The position numbers and the translations under genes were made by a program. Shown piece after piece: positions 59,562 to 64,000 of a DNA stretch of 64,000 bases; position 1 is the first letter of the stretch; each line of letters begins with the position of its first letter. The stretch comes from Butyricicoccus faecihominis (GTDB taxonomy: Bacteria; Bacillota; Clostridia; Oscillospirales; Butyricicoccaceae): contig NZ_JANGCE010000007.1 of NCBI RefSeq assembly GCF_024462775.1, positions 1 through 64,000 of the forward strand. Direction: 5' to 3'. Below the pieces are notes generated by a model that was not told the origin of the DNA, ran no database searches, and saw nothing but the letters and a program-made list of their open reading frames with translations.

Positions 59562-59629
59562 TTTTCATTCCTCCAATTCTTCTCTGATGCGCATGGCGCT
59601 TCTCCGGCGCATACACATTGCTATATCTT

Positions 59630-59658
59630 ATTGTACCCAAAGCCCCAAGAAAAGTCAA
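59630..59658 (-). promoter_or_regulatory. Promoter of the iolE-like gene
   Basis: TTGACT (59653-59658), a 17-nt spacer and TACAAT (59630-59635) on the minus strand. Confidence 0.85.
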
Positions 59659-59747
59659 ACCCTATTTGCCCCCGAATAGAATACATAAAAGGTACTTTCT
59701 TTTTCCGAAAACTCATGATAGAATAAATACGTAACCAAATCATCACA

Positions 59748-59793
59748 GGGCAAAGGGTGCGCACCCTTTGCCCGTTTACCGGTATCGGTAAAC
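59748..59793 (+). promoter_or_regulatory. Two adjacent perfect hairpins in the pilin leader
   Basis: GGGCAAAGGGTGC (59748-59760) is followed directly by its exact inverse (59761-59773), and GTTTACCG (59774-59781) pairs with CGGTAAAC (59786-59793). They end 25 nt before the pilin start. No U-run follows, so they are more likely a 5' UTR structure or a small palindromic repeat than a terminator. Confidence 0.6.
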
Positions 59794-59818
59794 AACTGAC
59801 AGGGGTAGGGGGTGCGCT

Positions 59819-60676
59819 GTGAATAAACGTCGAAACAATCTCGGCTTTACACTCGCCGAGCTGCTCATCGTCGTCGCCATCATCGGCGTGCTGGTCGCGA
59901 TCGCGATCCCTGTTTTCACAAGCAGCTTGGAGAAAGCGAGAGAGGCGGTATGTATGTCTAACCGGCGCTCCCTGCTAAGTATGGTTACCCATACCGCTAT
60001 GCTGAACGAAGATTTTCTTAAGGAATCAAAATCCTATACATGGAACGAAGTGAAAGAAGCTCTGGCAGACGAAGGAGAATCCTTTACAGATGATATTTGC
60101 CCGTCGAAAGGTAAGATCACTGTTTCTCGGCCTGATGCAAAAGTTGGTTTTATTGTTTATTGTGAAGAACATGAAAAAGCAGTGGATGAAAACACACGTA
60201 CAGACTGGTTGATCGGCGAACAGGCCGCAACCGATATACTAACCCGTCTTTCCTCAAGCTTTCTCCCTTCTCAGAGTGAACAGAACGATGATTACCGGTT
60301 TTTTAAAGAATATTCTAAATTGACAGGCGGCAAACTGCAAACCGCTGATATCGACGATGTACTTACAAAATTTCCTGCCGGCTCAAAACTCAACGTCAGT
60401 AAATACGATAACGGTGTTGCTTGGACTGGAGTGCGTGTGTTTTTTGATAATGAGCCGCACGATATTTTGGTGTTAGCGACAGGAAAAGATGCTGCAAGCA
60501 CTGCCGAAACGCCTCCACTAAAAGGTTTTTTGTTTTATTATAACGGAAAATATTATCGTTCCAACGATTCTGACGATAATACATATAAAACTTCCGGATT
60601 ATATGGTGGACAGAACAACAAAAAACTAAGCTTTGACGAGTTTCTTTCTCAAAAGCACTGGGTCGCCTGTGAATAA
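59819..60676 (+). CDS. Lone type IV pilin-like (pseudopilin) protein
   Basis: 285 aa with a GTG start. MNKRRNNLG is a basic leader peptide cut before Phe: FTLAELLIVVAIIGVLVAIA, with the conserved Glu at +5, is the class III (type IV pilin) N-terminal helix. The rest is a large soluble domain of unknown fold with a Tyr/Asn/Lys-rich C-terminus. No prepilin peptidase, ATPase or platform gene is in the window, so it must use machinery elsewhere. Base composition is AT-rich after residue 40, unlike its neighbours. Confidence 0.85.
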   Translation: MNKRRNNLGFTLAELLIVVAIIGVLVAIAIPVFTSSLEKAREAVCMSNRRSLLSMVTHTAMLNEDFLKESKSYTWNEVKEALADEGESFTDDICPSKGKITVSRPDAKVGFIVYCEEHEKAVDENTRTDWLIGEQAATDILTRLSSSFLPSQSEQNDDYRFFKEYSKLTGGKLQTADIDDVLTKFPAGSKLNVSKYDNGVAWTGVRVFFDNEPHDILVLATGKDAASTAETPPLKGFLFYYNGKYYRSNDSDDNTYKTSGLYGGQNNKKLSFDEFLSQKHWVACE

Positions 60677-60677
60677 C

Positions 60678-60710
60678 AAAAAGCTCCATGCTGTCGGCAC
60701 GGAGCTTTTT
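60678..60710. terminator. Bidirectional terminator between pilin and malic enzyme
   Basis: AAAAAGCTCC (60678-60687) pairs with GGAGCTTTTT (60701-60710), with a T-run on the right and an A-run on the left. Confidence 0.88.
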
Positions 60711-60719
60711 TTCATATTT

Positions 60720-61892
60720 TTATATCCTCGCCACACCCGAATCTCTCGCCGCCTCGGCGACGGCTTCGGCAACAGCTTTGATGACCTTCTCATCAAACGC
60801 CATCGGCATGATGTATTCCGGGGTCAGCTCGTCGTCCGAAACGCAATAGGCGATCGCCTTGGCCGCCGCGAGCTTCATTTCCTCATTGATATCGGACGCG
60901 CGCACATCCAAAGCGCCGCGAAAAATACCGGGGAACGCCAGCACGTTGTTGATCTGGTTCGGGTAATCCGAACGGCCGGTGCCGACGACCGCCGCGCCGC
61001 CCTTCTTCGCATCCTCCGGCCAGATCTCGGGCACGGGATTGGCCATGGCGAACACCATCGGATGCTCCGCCATGGCGCCGACCATCTCGCTTGTCAGCAC
61101 CTGCGGGGCCGACATACCGAAGAACACGTCCGCGCCCTTTACGGCGTCCGCCAGCGTACCGGTCAGGTGGGCGCGGTTGGTCACCCGCGCCATTTGCTCC
61201 TGCGCGGGATTTAAGCGCTCGTCGCCCTCACAGACGATGCCGAAGCGCTCGCACATAACGATATCCTTGACGCCGAGGAACATCAAAAATTTGGTCACCG
61301 CGATCGCCGCAGCGCCGCAGCCGTTAACCACCATCTTGATCTCGTCCACCTTGCGGCCGGTCAAACGGCAGGCGTTTAACAGCGCCGCGCCGCAGCAAAC
61401 GGCGGTGCCGTGCTGATCGTCATGAAAGACCGGAATATCGCACACTTCCTTGAGCCGCCGCTCGATCTCGAAGCAGCGCGGGGCCGCGATATCCTCCAGA
61501 TTGATGCCGCCAAACGAACCGGAGATCAATTCGATCGTGCGAACGATCTCATCCACATCCTTGGATCGGACGCAGAGCGGGAACGCATCGACATCGGCAA
61601 ACGCCTTAAAAAGCGCGCACTTGCCCTCCATCACAGGCATACCGGCTTCCGGCCCGATATCGCCAAGGCCCAGAACCGCCGTGCCGTCCGTAATGACGGC
61701 GACCAGATTATGGCGGCGGGTATACTTATAGCTGTCCGCCGGGTTTTCCTTGATCTTCAGGCAGGGCTCGGCCACGCCGGGCGTGTAGGCGATCGAAAGA
61801 TCTTCCTTGCTGTTTACCTCGCACCGCGCAACGACTTCGATCTTGCCGCCCCACTGCTCGTGCGCTTTCAGCGCGCGCTCCTTCAAATCCAT
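60720..61892 (-). CDS. NAD(P)-dependent malic enzyme
   Basis: 390 aa short bacterial type. IAYTPGVAEPCLKIKENP with the catalytic Tyr, NLVAVITDGTAVLGLGDIGP, FGGINLEDIAAPRCFEIE (metal ligands), PVFHDDQHGTAVCCGAALL and the Rossmann motif VVNGCGAAAIA. It decarboxylates malate to pyruvate, giving NAD(P)H. VNGCGAAA has Cys in the glycine-rich loop where Ala is common. There is no phosphotransacetylase domain. Monocistronic. Confidence 0.94.
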   Translation of the reverse strand: MDLKERALKAHEQWGGKIEVVARCEVNSKEDLSIAYTPGVAEPCLKIKENPADSYKYTRRHNLVAVITDGTAVLGLGDIGPEAGMPVMEGKCALFKAFADVDAFPLCVRSKDVDEIVRTIELISGSFGGINLEDIAAPRCFEIERRLKEVCDIPVFHDDQHGTAVCCGAALLNACRLTGRKVDEIKMVVNGCGAAAIAVTKFLMFLGVKDIVMCERFGIVCEGDERLNPAQEQMARVTNRAHLTGTLADAVKGADVFFGMSAPQVLTSEMVGAMAEHPMVFAMANPVPEIWPEDAKKGGAAVVGTGRSDYPNQINNVLAFPGIFRGALDVRASDINEEMKLAAAKAIAYCVSDDELTPEYIMPMAFDEKVIKAVAEAVAEAARDSGVARI

Positions 61893-61927
61893 AATTGTTC
61901 CTCCATCGGCATATATTTTTCTATTTC

Positions 61928-63343
61928 TTATTTTACAGCAAAATCTTCTTGCTGCCTAGGGGCAGAATCGCCAAAGGAGCCCGCGTCCTTCTCCTTGCGT
62001 TTGCGCATCAGCTTTGGGAAGAGCAGCAAAAACGCGATACCGGACACCACCGCCGCCAAAATGTCAGAGATCGGCTCCGCGTAAAACAGCGCGGTCGCTG
62101 AAAAGGCGGCGGGCAGCACGACCACGCCGACCAAATACACAGTCTTGCGCAGCATCGAAAAGGTAAGCCCCCATTTTACCAGCCCCATGCCGGTGAATCC
62201 ATCGACAAAGGGGTATTGGATCGCAAGGCCGATAATGCCCAGCGTGTAAGTACGGATCATCCACGCCGCCTGCTCGATATAGACGGGGTCGGTGGTAAAG
62301 ATACGCGCGAACGGCTCCGCCACCAAGCGCGCGAGCAGGAACATCACGAGAACGAACGCGAAGCACAAAAGCATGATTCGTTTTTCCGCGCGAACCACAC
62401 GGTCGACCCGACCGGCGCCATAATTGTAACCCAAAATCGCCTGCGTGCCCGCCGTAATACCGCCGAGCGGCATGGTGACGATCAGCATAAAGCTCTGCAT
62501 GATGGCGGCGCAGGCGATCAGCATGTCGCTCTCTCCCCCGCCGAAGCGGCGCAGCATCACGTTCACTGAAATGAGCAGCACATTATCCAGCCCAATAATG
62601 AGCGCGGGCGATAGACCGACCTGCGCGATGCGGCGCATCCACCCCGCATGCAGCGGGCACTTGGTAATGCCGACCGCCGCGCGCCCTCCGAACAAAAACC
62701 GCAGCGTATATACCGCGGAACAGGCCTGCGACACGACCGTGGCCAGCGCCGCGCCGCGCACCCCCATGTGCAGCAAAAAGATGAACACCGGATCGAGCAC
62801 GATATTGACCGCCGCGCCCACAATGACTGAACGCATGGCCACGCCCGCAAAGCCCTGACTCATGACGATCTGGTTCAGGCCGTAGGATATCAGGGCAAAT
62901 ACCGTGCCCGATACATAGGTCGTAAAATAGGCGTTGGCATAGGGCCAAAGCTGCTCGCTCGCGCCAAAGGCGAAGAGAATGGGCTTTTTCAGCACGAGCG
63001 CGGGCACCGTGACCAGCACACTGATGGCAAGCAGCAGATAAAAGCTGTTTGCCACAATCTGCCGCGCGCCCTCCATATCGCGCCGCCCCATGCGGATGCT
63101 CATCAGCGGTCCGCCGCCAAAGCCGACCAGCGCCGCGAACGCGGTAATCATCGTTACGACCGGCGCGCACACGCCCACGCCCGCAAGCGATAACTCGCCC
63201 ACGCCCGCGATATGGCCAACGTACACACGGTCGACCACACTATATAAAATATTGACGAACTGCGCCAGCATGGCCGGCAGCGCTAGTTGCAGCACCAACT
63301 TTCCCTCCGGCGCGGTGCCGAGAATGCTCTCCTGCTGCTCCAC
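61928..63343 (-). CDS. MATE-family multidrug/Na+ antiporter
   Basis: 471 aa from GTG 63343, chosen for GGGAGGGGG 7 nt upstream. Twelve membrane segments in two related halves: LVLQLALPAMLAQFVNILYS with VDRVYVGH at the N-terminus, and GLSPALIIGLDNVLLISVNV in the second half. GYNYGAGRVDRVVRAEKR is the conserved NorM/DinF-type loop. It exports cationic compounds in exchange for Na+ or H+. Monocistronic. Confidence 0.93.
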   Translation of the reverse strand: MEQQESILGTAPEGKLVLQLALPAMLAQFVNILYSVVDRVYVGHIAGVGELSLAGVGVCAPVVTMITAFAALVGFGGGPLMSIRMGRRDMEGARQIVANSFYLLLAISVLVTVPALVLKKPILFAFGASEQLWPYANAYFTTYVSGTVFALISYGLNQIVMSQGFAGVAMRSVIVGAAVNIVLDPVFIFLLHMGVRGAALATVVSQACSAVYTLRFLFGGRAAVGITKCPLHAGWMRRIAQVGLSPALIIGLDNVLLISVNVMLRRFGGGESDMLIACAAIMQSFMLIVTMPLGGITAGTQAILGYNYGAGRVDRVVRAEKRIMLLCFAFVLVMFLLARLVAEPFARIFTTDPVYIEQAAWMIRTYTLGIIGLAIQYPFVDGFTGMGLVKWGLTFSMLRKTVYLVGVVVLPAAFSATALFYAEPISDILAAVVSGIAFLLLFPKLMRKRKEKDAGSFGDSAPRQQEDFAVK

Positions 63344-63485
63344 CGTAATCCCCCTCCCACTTTTCAAACATTTCTATTATATCGGCTCGTACGAGTTTCG
63401 TAAAGAGTTATCTGCCTATCCCACAAACTTTTTGCCGGAATTCTTGAAAAGCGAAATTTCTGAGCCTCGGAGAACAATTTTATAA

Positions 63486-63521
63486 AAAAGGCACGCCGCA
63501 GTTTCATGCGGCGTGCCTTTT
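63486..63521 (-). terminator. Terminator of the transketolase unit
   Basis: AAAAGGCACGCCGCA (63486-63500) pairs perfectly with TGCGGCGTGCCTTTT (63507-63521), with a T-run on the minus strand. Confidence 0.9.
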
Positions 63522-63537
63522 ATGTTCGTTTAGTCGC

Positions 63538-64000
63538 TTACTTGCGCGAAACGGCCTTCTTGACAGCTTGGGCGATATCGTCAGCCGTGACGTTATACTC
63601 CTTGCGGAGGAAGTCCTCTGCGCCGACCTGACCGAAGCGCTCCTGAATACCGACCATCTCCATCGGAACCGGCTGGTTCTTAGCGAGGCAGTTTGCAACA
63701 ACGCTGCCCAGACCGCAGCCGACCTGATGGTTTTCGGCGGTAACAACGCAGCCGCACTCCTTAGCGGAGGCGATCACAAGTTCCTCGTCGAGCGGCTTCC
63801 AGGTGAACATGTCGATCACCTTGGCGGCAACGCCTTCAGCGGCCAGTGCTTCGGCAGCCTTCAGCGCTTCGTCTACCATGATGCCGGAGGCAATGATGGC
63901 AACATCCTTGCCTTCCGTGAGGGTAACGCCCTTGCCGATCTCAAAATCAGAGCCGTCGGCGTAAACGGTGGTTACGCCCTTGCGGATCATGCGCATGTAA
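63538..64000 (-). CDS. Transketolase C-terminal subunit (split enzyme), partial
   Basis: At least 153 codons; the frame is still open at the right edge, so the 5' end is missing. DVAIIASGIMVDEALKAAEA and AKVIDMFTWKPLDEELVIAS with VVTAENHQVGCGLGSVVA are the transketolase/DXS C-terminal (transketolase_C) domain. In Clostridia such proteins are the second half of a two-gene transketolase; the first-subunit gene should lie just to the right. It transfers C2 units in the non-oxidative pentose phosphate pathway. A DXS C-terminus is less likely. Confidence 0.88.
   Translation of the reverse strand, partial: YMRMIRKGVTTVYADGSDFEIGKGVTLTEGKDVAIIASGIMVDEALKAAEALAAEGVAAKVIDMFTWKPLDEELVIASAKECGCVVTAENHQVGCGLGSVVANCLAKNQPVPMEMVGIQERFGQVGAEDFLRKEYNVTADDIAQAVKKAVSRK

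Overview
The window reads as chromosome of an anaerobic, spore-former-type Firmicute (class Clostridia, probably Oscillospiraceae or a close relative such as the Agathobaculum/Butyricicoccus group). The reasons are a Gram-positive PolC, the order pyrH-frr-uppS-cdsA-dxr-rseP-ispG-polC, complete [FeFe]-hydrogenase maturases HydE/HydG/HydF, a T-box-controlled ilv operon, short-form HisG with HisZ, and a high-molecular-weight rubredoxin. Genus is inference only. Most of the window is GC-rich; roughly 29.4-38.6 kb is visibly AT-rich and behaves like an accessory island.

Layout: 1-475 holds the 5' part of a group II intron on the minus strand, sitting directly behind a terminator hairpin. 0.6-5.5 kb has an AraC/GyrI regulator and hydE-hydG-hydF, the latter behind a leader with an attenuator-like structure and a 12-codon mini-ORF that overlaps the hydE start. 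5.5-10 kb has a permease, small genes, a DnaQ-like nuclease, a TauE-type transporter and an autoregulated MarR protein. 10-15.6 kb carries a first acetolactate synthase (ilvB/ilvN, with a Cys-rich insertion) under a TetR gene, a methyltransferase, and an Lrp-aminotransferase pair. 15.6-18.9 kb has a large membrane protein, pyrE and a patch of decayed mobile DNA. 18.9-24.7 kb is the biosynthetic operon promoter-T-box-ilvB-ilvN-ilvC-(DUF6485)-ilvD. 24.7-27.2 kb has DUF421/DUF4363, a flavin-rubredoxin protein and a flavodoxin-fold oxidoreductase.

27.3-38.6 kb is the most unusual part. An AgrC-like histidine kinase and LytTR regulator are divergent from an unannotated 46-residue AgrD-like peptide gene, with no agrB in the window. 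They are followed by a run of single small secreted or membrane proteins, a CPBP protease and a VanZ protein, separated by three copies of a ~220-bp MITE-like element and two copies of a palindromic repeat that contains a consensus promoter.

38.6-47.6 kb has a cytoplasmic alpha-amylase and a his operon (hisZ-hisG fusion, hisD, hisB, a small membrane protein, hisH, hisA, hisF, hisI, hisE, an FMN-split-barrel gene). hisC and a histidinol-phosphatase are not in the operon. 47.6-58.5 kb is the polC/isoprenoid/phospholipid/ribosome-recycling block. 58.6-64 kb has an IolE-like protein, a lone type IV-pilin-like protein, malic enzyme, a MATE transporter and the C-terminal half of a split transketolase that runs off the right edge.

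A dispersed AT-rich repeat (five copies, at 8.6, 22.0, 41.0, 42.2 and 45.7 kb) lies between co-directional genes. Each copy runs up to, or includes, the stop codon of the upstream gene. Four of the five have a GCGCGC hairpin in the middle.
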